Part shown: positions 1 to 6,159 of the stretch, in pieces
Layout: every line of letters begins with the position of its first letter
Numbering within the stretch: the stretch's first letter is position 1
Origin: Tardiphaga sp.
GTDB lineage: Bacteria > Pseudomonadota > Alphaproteobacteria > Rhizobiales > Xanthobacteraceae
Direction of reading: 5' to 3'
Length of the DNA stretch: 7,794 nt
Assembly (NCBI GenBank): GCA_028290765.1
Contig: JAQGJF010000671.1
Coordinates: forward strand, 1 to 7,794
The notes under the pieces: generated by a model
Database searches by the model: none
Told to the model about the DNA's origin: nothing
The model's input: only the letters and a program-made list of their open reading frames with translations
Made by a program: the position numbers and the translations under genes

Positions 1-1527
1 CTGCGCCGGAACATGGTGACGATCTGCGCCATGACCGCGACCATCATGCAGGCGCTGGACACCACCATCGCCAATGTCGCGCTGCCCTATATGCAGGGCA
101 CCCTGTCGGCGTCGCAGGACCAGATCAACTGGGTGCTGACCTCCTACATCGTGGCGGCCGCGATCATGACCGCGCCGGTGGGGTGGATCGCCAACCGGTT
201 CGGCCGCAAGCGGATTTTCATCCTGTGTTCCGGCGGGTTCACGATCGCTTCGGTACTGTGCGGACTGGCGCAGGACATCAACCAGATGGTGCTGTTCCGC
301 CTGCTCCAGGGCGTGTTCGGCGCCGCTTTGGTGCCGCTCTCACAGGCGGTGATGCTCGACAGCTACGCGCTGCACGAACGCGCCAAAGCGATGTCGATCT
401 GGGGCATGGGCGTGATGCTGGGCCCGATCATGGGCCCGTCGCTGGGTGCCTGGCTCACCGAGACCTATTCCTGGCACTGGGTGTTCTTCGTCAATCTGCC
501 GTTCGGCATCGTCACCGTGGCCGGGCTGCTCGCCTTCATGGACGAGACCAAGAAGGATCTGAACCTGCGTTTCGACTGGTTCGGATTCACCGCGCTCGCC
601 ATCGGCATCGGCTCCTTACAGGTAGCGCTCGACCGCGGCGAACAGCTCGGCTGGCTGGAATCCAACGAGATCATCGCCGAGGCCATCGTCTCGATCGTCG
701 GCTTCTATTACTTCTTCGCGCAGTCCTTCACCTCGTCGAAGCCGTTCATCCAGTTCGCGATCTTCAAGGACAGGAACTTCGTCGGCGGCTGCGTGTTCAT
801 GGCGGTGATGGGCCTCGTGCTGTATTCGACCATGGCGCTGTCATCGCCCTATCTGCAGAACGTGATCGGCTACCCGATCCTGACCGCCGGCCTGCTGCTG
901 GCGACGCGCGGCTCCGGCACCTTCGTGGCCATGATGCTGGTCGGCCGCTTCATGAAATATATCGAGGCGCGCACGCTGATCATGTCGGGCATGGCGCTGA
1001 TGTCGCTGTCGCTGTTCTTCATGACAGGCTGGACCGACCAGACCGGCGTGCCGGAGATCGTGGTCGTCAGCATCGCGCAGGGCTTCGGTCTCGGGCTGGT
1101 GTTCGTGCCGCTCTCGACCGTGGCCTTCCTGACGCTGCCCAACCACCTGCGAACCGACGGCACGTCGATGCTGACCCTGATGCGCAATGTCGCCTCTTCG
1201 ATCGGCATTTCCATCGTGATCGCGCAGCTCACCTCGGGCACCCGCATGGCCCATGCGGTTCTGGTCGAGCACATGACGCCATTCAACAATGCGCTGCAGA
1301 TGCCCGGCGTCCGCGAGATGCTCGATCTCACCACCGATTCGGGCCGCGCCTTGGCCGATGCCATGGTCACCATCCAGGCGCAGATCATCGCTTTCGGGCT
1401 GGACTACCAGATGGTGATGCTGGTGACCCTGGGCGCGATCCCGCTGGCGCTGATGATCGGTTCCAGCAAGGCGACGTTGCGCGCCCAGAGCCAGGCGCCG
1501 TCGGACCACGCCGCGGTGATGGATTAG
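1..1527 (+). CDS. DHA2-family MFS drug efflux permease (EmrB/QacA type), 5'-truncated
   Basis: Inner-membrane proton-driven multidrug exporter of the 14-helix DHA2 group. The frame is open to the first base of the window, and the first in-window ATG (base 13) lies just before the TM1 motif, so the true start is very probably upstream. Counting from that ATG, the DHA2 TM1 motif LDTTIANVALP is at residues 15-25, the loop 2-3 motif A (GWIANRFGRKR) at 57-67, a motif-B-like RLLQG at 96-100, and the antiporter motif C (GVMLGPIMGPSLG) at 133-145. Hydrophobic helices alternate to near residue 490, then a short polar tail ends at TAG. In Gram-negatives such permeases usually pair with an EmrA/HlyD membrane-fusion protein, often encoded just upstream; that would lie outside the window (inference). 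The substrate cannot be read from sequence. No link to the downstream Fic gene is evident: 158 bp and a hairpin separate them. Confidence 0.93.
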   Translation: MRRNMVTICAMTATIMQALDTTIANVALPYMQGTLSASQDQINWVLTSYIVAAAIMTAPVGWIANRFGRKRIFILCSGGFTIASVLCGLAQDINQMVLFRLLQGVFGAALVPLSQAVMLDSYALHERAKAMSIWGMGVMLGPIMGPSLGAWLTETYSWHWVFFVNLPFGIVTVAGLLAFMDETKKDLNLRFDWFGFTALAIGIGSLQVALDRGEQLGWLESNEIIAEAIVSIVGFYYFFAQSFTSSKPFIQFAIFKDRNFVGGCVFMAVMGLVLYSTMALSSPYLQNVIGYPILTAGLLLATRGSGTFVAMMLVGRFMKYIEARTLIMSGMALMSLSLFFMTGWTDQTGVPEIVVVSIAQGFGLGLVFVPLSTVAFLTLPNHLRTDGTSMLTLMRNVASSIGISIVIAQLTSGTRMAHAVLVEHMTPFNNALQMPGVREMLDLTTDSGRALADAMVTIQAQIIAFGLDYQMVMLVTLGAIPLALMIGSSKATLRAQSQAPSDHAAVMD

Positions 1528-1536
1528 CGGATCACT

Positions 1537-1559
1537 CTGAGCGACCGGGACGCGCTCAG
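1537..1559 (+). terminator. Hairpin after the efflux permease gene
   Basis: A perfect 7-bp inverted repeat, CTGAGCG (1537-1543) and CGCTCAG (1553-1559), encloses a 9-nt loop and starts 10 nt after the permease stop codon. No T-run follows, so this is not a textbook intrinsic terminator. It may be a transcript-end stabilising hairpin or a weak terminator. Confidence 0.4.
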
Positions 1560-1620
1560 GATCGGCATCACAAATTCCGTTGCCAACCGCCAGTGGAACC
1601 GGCAAAATATGCGGCAATTT

Positions 1621-1666
1621 CAGTAACTAAATTTCTATTAAACATTTGATATGTATATATTATATA
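1621..1666 (+). promoter_or_regulatory. AT-rich probable promoter region of the Fic gene
   Basis: Only 7 of these 46 bases are G or C, in sharp contrast with the GC-rich surroundings. The stretch ends in TATATA-T-TATATA (1654-1666), a 6-1-6 symmetric repeat. A possible sigma-70-like pairing is TTAAAC (1638-1643), a 17-bp spacer and TATATA (1661-1666), which would start transcription about 10-15 nt before the Fic ATG. Both boxes match consensus poorly, so the exact elements are a guess; the AT-rich block itself is directly visible. Such blocks ahead of toxin-like genes can be targets of xenogeneic silencers (inference). Confidence 0.4.
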
Positions 1667-1685
1667 GGGCAAAGAAAGCGGCAAA

Positions 1686-2879
1686 ATGATCGCCCCCAGC
1701 GCCATGGAACCTCTCTTCCCAGAAGAGAGCAAGCGCCTATCCGACCTTGCAACAGAACTCGTTGCGAGGAGCAGCGCACTGGCAGGCCGCCTTCATCCCG
1801 TGATGCAGGAGGGCATTGGTGACCTCGTGCGTTCGATGAACTGCTACTACAGCAACCTTATCGAGGGACACCACACTCATCCCGTCGATATCGATCGCGC
1901 CCTCGCCGGTGACTACAGCGCCGATCCCGAAAAACGTAACCTCCAGCTCGAGGCGCGGGCGCACATTGATGTGCAGCAAAAGATCGATGCGGGCTTGGCG
2001 CCGCAGCCTTCGACCTCAGTCCCGTTCATCTGTTGGGTGCACAGGGAATTCTGCCAACAGTTGCCGGACGAGTTGCTTGTGGCGTCGGATCTGAAAACCG
2101 GCCGGCAACAAAAGGTCGTTCCGGGTGAATTGAGGCACATCCTGGTCCGGGTTGGCCGTCACATCCCGGTAGGCCCGGAAGTTCTGCCCACGCTGCTTGA
2201 GCGCTTCGCCACGGCCTACGGCAACGACAAGCTCGCCAGAATCCAGCGGATCATCGGCGTCGCAGCCTCTCACCACCGCCTGCTGTGGATTCATCCGTTC
2301 GCGGACGGCAATGGCCGCGTCGCCCGCCTCACCTCGCATGCGTTCCTCAAGGAACTCGGCATCGGCTCAAGCCTCTGGTCCATCTCGCGCGGGCTCGCCC
2401 GTACTGTCGATAACTACAAGGCGGCCCTGCAAGCTGCCGACGAGCCACGCCGCGGCGACCTTGACGGCCGCGGCAACCTCACCCAATCCGGCCTGGTCGA
2501 TTTCTGCGCGTTCTTCCTATCGAGCTGTATTGATCAGGTGGTCTTCATGGAATCCCTGTTCGAACCCGCAGAGCTTCAGCGACGCATGGAAATCTGGTGC
2601 GAGGAAGAGACGCGCGCCGGCCGATTGCCAAAAGGCAGCTGGGCGCTACTGCGTGAGGCCGCGCTCGCCGGTGAGTTCGCGCGCGGCAAAGCTGCCGAGC
2701 TCAGCGGCTACCAGGAACGTCAAGCCAGGACAGTGCTCAACATCCTCATTGAAAAGGGCTTCCTGGTCTCGCCAACCTCGCGCTCGGCCGTGCGATTGGG
2801 ATTCCCGCTCGCCGTCGTCGATAGGTGGTTTCCGCGCCTGTACACCGGCCCCAGTGACCCGGAGAGATTGGTCCGATGA
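1686..2879 (+). CDS. Fic-domain protein, class II (N-terminal inhibitory helix), probable AMP/NMP transferase
   Basis: 397-residue cytoplasmic Fic protein, expected to transfer AMP (or another nucleotide moiety) to a hydroxyl side chain of a target protein. The full active-site motif HPFADGNGRVAR is at residues 203-214, with catalytic His203, Asp207 for metal binding and Arg211/Arg214 for phosphate contacts. SNLIEG at 56-61 fits the inhibitory motif (S/T)xxxE(G/N); Glu60 would contact Arg214 and block productive ATP binding. Because it is N-terminal in the same chain, the protein is class II and self-inhibited. Roughly residues 318-378 resemble a winged-helix DNA-binding domain (EKGFLVSPTSR would be the wing), common in this layout. 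The ATG at 1686 follows an AAAGAAAG stretch, a weak ribosome site; an ATG at codon 7 is an alternative. No antitoxin-like gene adjoins it. The target is unknown. Stop TGA; the next gene starts 95 bp on. Confidence 0.92.
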   Translation: MIAPSAMEPLFPEESKRLSDLATELVARSSALAGRLHPVMQEGIGDLVRSMNCYYSNLIEGHHTHPVDIDRALAGDYSADPEKRNLQLEARAHIDVQQKIDAGLAPQPSTSVPFICWVHREFCQQLPDELLVASDLKTGRQQKVVPGELRHILVRVGRHIPVGPEVLPTLLERFATAYGNDKLARIQRIIGVAASHHRLLWIHPFADGNGRVARLTSHAFLKELGIGSSLWSISRGLARTVDNYKAALQAADEPRRGDLDGRGNLTQSGLVDFCAFFLSSCIDQVVFMESLFEPAELQRRMEIWCEEETRAGRLPKGSWALLREAALAGEFARGKAAELSGYQERQARTVLNILIEKGFLVSPTSRSAVRLGFPLAVVDRWFPRLYTGPSDPERLVR

Positions 2880-2965
2880 ACGAGCCCGCTCGATGAAGCC
2901 AAGTGGCAGATGCCGCAGCTTTCGCGCGGCTGTAAAGATGGCCCGGTTGTCCGGTTTCAGTCATT

Positions 2966-2969
2966 AGGA
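2966..2969 (+). promoter_or_regulatory. Ribosome binding site deciding the serine hydrolase start
   Basis: AGGA lies 5 nt before the TTG at 2975. No comparable purine-rich site precedes the in-frame ATG at 3005, so this motif favours the TTG start. Shine-Dalgarno matches this short occur by chance, hence the moderate confidence. Confidence 0.45.
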
Positions 2970-2974
2970 TATCC

Positions 2975-4159
2975 TTGCGCATCGATCCGGCAGATGAACG
3001 CCACATGAAGCCGAGCGGGACAAGTCGCCGTCAGGTGCTGCTGGGCGCGAGCGGCGCCCTCGTGGCGCCGTGGCATTCGCGGCTGGCCGCAGCGGCCGAC
3101 GCCTTAACGCCGATCACGCCCGTGGAAGCCGGTTTCGCACCGGATCTCGAAGCGCGGCTCGACAAGGCCATCGCCGACAAACGTGTCTGGAACCTGCATG
3201 GGCTGGTCGTGCTGCGCAACGACCGGCTGGTGCTGGAACGCTATTTCGAGGGTGAAGATCAGGCACGTGGCATCGGCGCGATTGGCCGCGTCGCCTTCAA
3301 ACCCGACACGATGCATGACCTGCGCTCGTGCTCGAAAAGCATCGTCGGCCTGCTGTACGGGATCGCGCTGCACCAGGGCAAGGTACCGCCGCCGGAAGCG
3401 CCGCTGTTTTCCGCGTTTCCCGAATATGCCGATCTCGCCGGCAAGGATGGCCGCGACCGGCTCACCATCCGGCATGTCCTGACGATGACGATGGGCACCG
3501 ACTGGGACGAGAGCAGCCTGGTCTATTCGGATCCACGCAACAGCGAAACCGCGATGGACGACGCCCCGGACCGCTATCGCTATATCTTGGAGCGTCCAGT
3601 CGTCGGCACACCGGGCGAGCGCTGGACCTATTGCGGCGGCGCGACCGCCCTGCTCGCGCGTATGATTGCGAAAGGCTCGGGCAAGACCCTGCATGAATTC
3701 GCGCGCGAAAACCTGTTCGACCCGCTGGGGATCGGGCCGACCGAATGGGCGACCGGCCGCGACGGCGAGCCCTTCGCGGCCTCCGGTGCCCGCATGGCAG
3801 TGCGCGATCTGGCCCGCATCGGCACCCTGATGCTGCATGCCGGCAAGGTGGGCGAGCGTGCCGTCGTTCCTGCCGACTGGGTCACGCGTTGCATCACACC
3901 CGTCGTCAGCGTCGATGAAGTTCGCCGCTATGGCTATCAATGGTTCATGCTGGACATCGGCTTCGGCAAGCCAAAGGGTTGGGCCGTCGGGCGGCTCGAG
4001 CGCCTGTGGATGGCGCAGGGTGAAGGTGGGCAACGGCTGTTCATCATTCCGGCGCTGCAACTCGTTGTCGCCATCACGGCCGGAAATTACGAAAGAGAAG
4101 ACCAGGGGATCCCGCCGACGCGAATTTTGCGCGAGATCGTTTTGGCAAGCGTCATTTAA
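2975..4159 (+). CDS. Tat-exported serine hydrolase, beta-lactamase/NylB-like (class C fold)
   Basis: Probable periplasmic esterase, amidase or peptidase of the beta-lactamase-related (Pfam Beta-lactamase) superfamily. Residues from the TTG start: twin arginines in SRRQVLL (17-23), a hydrophobic segment and an alanine-rich end near 38-43 form a Tat signal peptide. The nucleophile motif SxxK is Ser118-Cys-Ser-Lys121 within DLRSCSKSIVG; the second motif tyrosine is Tyr219 (YCGG, without the Asn of true class C enzymes); the third, glycine-rich element is GEGGQR (349-354), in place of KTG. That pattern fits 6-aminohexanoate-dimer-hydrolase-like and esterase members rather than antibiotic-hydrolysing lactamases. 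Natural substrate unknown. 394 residues from TTG, 384 from the ATG at 3005, which also keeps the whole signal peptide; I prefer TTG because of its ribosome site. It stands alone, 95 bp after fic and 148 bp before the reductase gene. Confidence 0.88.
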   Translation: MRIDPADERHMKPSGTSRRQVLLGASGALVAPWHSRLAAAADALTPITPVEAGFAPDLEARLDKAIADKRVWNLHGLVVLRNDRLVLERYFEGEDQARGIGAIGRVAFKPDTMHDLRSCSKSIVGLLYGIALHQGKVPPPEAPLFSAFPEYADLAGKDGRDRLTIRHVLTMTMGTDWDESSLVYSDPRNSETAMDDAPDRYRYILERPVVGTPGERWTYCGGATALLARMIAKGSGKTLHEFARENLFDPLGIGPTEWATGRDGEPFAASGARMAVRDLARIGTLMLHAGKVGERAVVPADWVTRCITPVVSVDEVRRYGYQWFMLDIGFGKPKGWAVGRLERLWMAQGEGGQRLFIIPALQLVVAITAGNYEREDQGIPPTRILREIVLASVI

Positions 4160-4183
4160 TTACGGCGTCGTTTGCAGGCGGAT

Positions 4184-4239
4184 TATGTCGTTTCGCGGAG
4201 CGTGACGCCGAACCACGCCATCGTGACTGACACGACATA
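4184..4239. repeat. Widely spaced inverted repeat between serine hydrolase and reductase genes
   Basis: TATGTCGT (4184-4191) is exactly complementary in reverse to ACGACATA (4232-4239), with 40 nt between. It occupies the centre of the 148-bp gap and could be an eroded intergenic repeat, a hairpin at the end of the hydrolase transcript, or chance. Nothing else recognisable lies in this gap apart from the reductase ribosome site. Confidence 0.25.
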
Positions 4240-4307
4240 CGCGCATCTGGTTGTTGCGGCGACCATGACCTATCTCCCTCCCTGAATATCGGACAAAGAG
4301 GCAGGTC

Positions 4308-5372
4308 ATGGCAGGTTCCGCCCTGGTGGTCGGCGCAAGCGGGATCGTCGGCAACAACCTGGCCCGGCATCTCGTCGACCGTGGCTGGCGGGTAGCTGGA
4401 CTGGCACGGCGACCGCCTTCCGATATCGATGGCGTACGGCCGGTCGCCGCTGACCTGCTCGATTCCCTATCGCTTCGCGAGGCCTTGCGGGGATTGCACC
4501 CCACCGACGTGTTCATCAGCACATGGTTGCGGCAGCAGACCGAGGCCGAGAACATCCGGATCAACCGCGCCATGGTGCGCAACGTGCTCGAGGCACTGTC
4601 GCCGGCCGGCTCGGTCAAGCACGCCGCGCTGGTGACCGGGCTCAAACATTATCTCGGACCGTTCGAGGCCTACGGCAAGGGCACGCTCCCGCCGACACCG
4701 TTCCGCGAGGAGCAGCCGCGGCTCGACATCGAAAATTTCTACTATGCCCAGGAAGACGAGATGTTCGCCGCGGCAAAGCGCGACGGTTTCGGCTGGAGCG
4801 TGCACCGCCCGCATACCATCATCGGCTATGCCGTCGGCAACGCCATGAACATGGGTGTCACGCTGGCGGTGTATGCGACGATCTGCCGGGAGACCGGGCG
4901 GCCATTTTTGTTTCCCGGCTCCGCCATGCAATGGAACGGGCTCACCGACATGACCGATGCGCGGCTGCTGGCCCGCCATCTGGAATGGGCCGCCAGCACC
5001 GAGGCGGCGCGCGACCAGGCGTTCAACGTCGTCAACGGCGACGTGTTTCGCTGGAGCTGGATGTGGGCGCGGCTGGCCGACTGGTTCGGGCTCAAGCCCG
5101 CGCCGTATCCGGGCGAGGGAATTCCGCTGGAGCGTCAACTGGCCGATGCCGCGCCGATCTGGCGCGACATCGCACGCAAGCGCGGGCTGGCGCACACCGA
5201 CCTCGCCGCCATCACATCGGCATGGCACACCGACGCCGATCTGGGCCGGCCGATCGAGGTGGTCACCGACATGAGCAAAAGCCGCAAACTCGGCTTTCTC
5301 GACTACCAGGCGACCGACGACAGTTTTTTCGACCTGTTCAGCCGCCTGCGCCGGGAGCGCATCATCCCCTGA
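4308..5372 (+). CDS. PRISE-like NAD(P)-dependent SDR (progesterone 5-beta-reductase/iridoid synthase family)
   Basis: 354-residue cytoplasmic extended short-chain dehydrogenase. The Rossmann dinucleotide motif GASGIVG is at 9-15, and LARRP (32-36) after the second beta strand puts arginines where the NADPH 2'-phosphate binds. Two stretches identify the PRISE subgroup rather than ordinary sugar epimerases: GLKHYLGPFEAYGKG with Lys113, and NFYYAQEDEMF with Tyr145/Tyr146. They stand in for the SDR YxxxK pair, as in plant progesterone 5-beta-reductase, where Lys and Tyr lie in separate motifs. WSVHRPHTIIGYAVGNAMN and the later NVVNGDVFRWSWMW also match the family. Plant enzymes reduce activated C=C bonds of enones with NADPH; the bacterial substrate is unknown. 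A ribosome site AGAGG (4297-4301) lies 6 nt before the ATG. The gene converges on pcaG across the 5397-5555 repeat. Databases may name it 'NAD-dependent epimerase/dehydratase'. Confidence 0.88.
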   Translation: MAGSALVVGASGIVGNNLARHLVDRGWRVAGLARRPPSDIDGVRPVAADLLDSLSLREALRGLHPTDVFISTWLRQQTEAENIRINRAMVRNVLEALSPAGSVKHAALVTGLKHYLGPFEAYGKGTLPPTPFREEQPRLDIENFYYAQEDEMFAAAKRDGFGWSVHRPHTIIGYAVGNAMNMGVTLAVYATICRETGRPFLFPGSAMQWNGLTDMTDARLLARHLEWAASTEAARDQAFNVVNGDVFRWSWMWARLADWFGLKPAPYPGEGIPLERQLADAAPIWRDIARKRGLAHTDLAAITSAWHTDADLGRPIEVVTDMSKSRKLGFLDYQATDDSFFDLFSRLRRERIIP

Positions 5373-5396
5373 CGCCGGAGCATGTTAGTCTTAAGC

Positions 5397-5555
5397 TAAA
5401 TCGGCATCACCAGCCACGCCATTGCGAGCCAACGGGTCGCGCGAATGCGCGCCCGATGACAGGCTCCGCGAAGCAATCTAGGGGCCAGGAAGCAAGAACT
5501 GGATTGCTTCGTCGCAAGAGCTCCTCGCAATGACGGAGCGGGTGATGCCGATTTA
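5397..5555. repeat. 159-bp palindromic MITE/REP-like element with 15-bp terminal inverted repeats
   Basis: The ends are a perfect 15-bp inverted repeat, TAAATCGGCATCACC (5397-5411) and its reverse complement (5541-5555). Nested inside are CATTGCGAG (5420-5428) with CTCGCAATG (5524-5532), CGAAGCAATC (5469-5478) with GATTGCTTCG (5502-5511), and a small hairpin GCGCG-AATG-CGCGC (5439-5452). The whole can fold into one long branched structure. No coding frame is credible within it. I recall similar nested CATTGCGAG/GAAGCAATC elements scattered in Bradyrhizobium-type genomes, but could not search. I see no clear target-site duplication at the ends. Its place between converging genes (reductase stop 5372, pcaG stop 5578) suggests it may also act as a bidirectional terminator. 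It accounts for most of the 205-bp gap; the remaining flanks show nothing. Confidence 0.75.
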
Positions 5556-5577
5556 ACCCTAAACCACCCTGCGCGAG

Positions 5578-6159
5578 CTAAACCTCGAAAAACACCGTCT
5601 CGTCGTCGCCCTGCAGGCGGATGTCGAAGCGGTAGACGCCGTCCTTGGTGCGCTTGGCGATGAGCGTGGCGCGGCGATCCGCCGGCACCAGCGCCAATAC
5701 CGGATCGGCGGCGTTGCCGGCTTCGTCGTCGAAATAGATCCGGGTGTAGTTCTGCCGCAGCATGCCGCGGGAGAAGATCGCCATCAGGATATGCGGCGCC
5801 TGCGGCTTGCCGTCGGGATCCGGCACCGAGCCGGGCTTGATGGTGTCGAAGGCAAATTCGCCCTTGGGGGCGGTCCCGCTGCGGCCAAAACCCTTGAACG
5901 AGGCGTTCGGCGTCGCGCGCTTGTCCTGCGGATCGGCGAAGCGGCCCTGCGCGTCGGCCTGCCAGATTTCCAGCATGGCATCCGGCACCGGCACGCCGTC
6001 GCCGTCATAGACCATGCCTTCGATGCGGATCCGGTCCCCGGAGGTGTCGGCTGTGACGAGGTTGCTGGTGAAAGCATCATTCCAGGCGTATTCGCCGTTC
6101 GGCGTCAGCCCATAGGCGAAAAACGGACCGACGGTCTGCGAAGGGGTAATTCCAGTCAC
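5578..6159 (-). CDS. pcaG: Protocatechuate 3,4-dioxygenase alpha subunit
   Basis: Structural partner of PcaH in the iron(III) intradiol dioxygenase that opens protocatechuate to 3-carboxy-cis,cis-muconate, first step of the protocatechuate branch of the beta-ketoadipate pathway; cytoplasmic. The 193 residues begin with the alpha-subunit signature TPSQTVGPFFAYGL (5-18). The intradiol core follows, with LEIWQADAQGRF (63-74). Where PcaH has iron ligands, this chain has Phe74 instead of Tyr and HILMAIFSRG (123-132) instead of HIHF, so it binds no iron, as expected for alpha subunits. Translation starts at GTG (6159-6157), directly after the pcaH TAA with no spacer; GGAG inside the end of pcaH, 9 nt before the GTG, serves as ribosome site. 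This implies translational coupling and balanced subunit output. Stop TAG at 5580-5578, 22 bp from the palindromic element. Confidence 0.96.
   Translation of the reverse strand: MTGITPSQTVGPFFAYGLTPNGEYAWNDAFTSNLVTADTSGDRIRIEGMVYDGDGVPVPDAMLEIWQADAQGRFADPQDKRATPNASFKGFGRSGTAPKGEFAFDTIKPGSVPDPDGKPQAPHILMAIFSRGMLRQNYTRIYFDDEAGNAADPVLALVPADRRATLIAKRTKDGVYRFDIRLQGDDETVFFEV

Noticed and set aside
841..1617. 258-residue minus-strand frame opposite the permease
   Set aside because: Antisense shadow caused by GC-rich codon use; low-complexity His/Arg/Asp composition and no family resemblance.
183..1649. 488-residue plus-strand frame overlapping the efflux permease
   Set aside because: Out-of-frame shadow of the permease: Arg/His/Asp-rich composition, no recognisable domain, and the other frame has clear DHA2 motifs.
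1686..2879. fic as the toxin half of a toxin-antitoxin pair (Doc or FicT type)
   Set aside because: The protein is long, carries its own inhibitory motif and has no small antitoxin gene on either side; a class II stand-alone Fic fits better.
2881..2932. Short inverted repeats after fic (CGAGC/GCTCG and GCCGC/GCGGC)
   Set aside because: Stems of 4-5 bp, tiny or competing loops and no T-run; too weak to call a terminator.
3104..4060. 318-residue minus-strand frame opposite the serine hydrolase
   Set aside because: Antisense shadow; the plus strand has a signal peptide and catalytic motifs, this one has none.
4523..5533. 336-residue plus-strand frame over the reductase and into the palindromic repeat
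   Set aside because: Shadow frame with biased composition that runs into non-coding repeat DNA.
5397..5555. CRISPR-like or tRNA-like interpretation of the structured gap
   Set aside because: The repeats are inverted, not direct with spacers, and no tRNA arms or CCA-end pattern can be formed.
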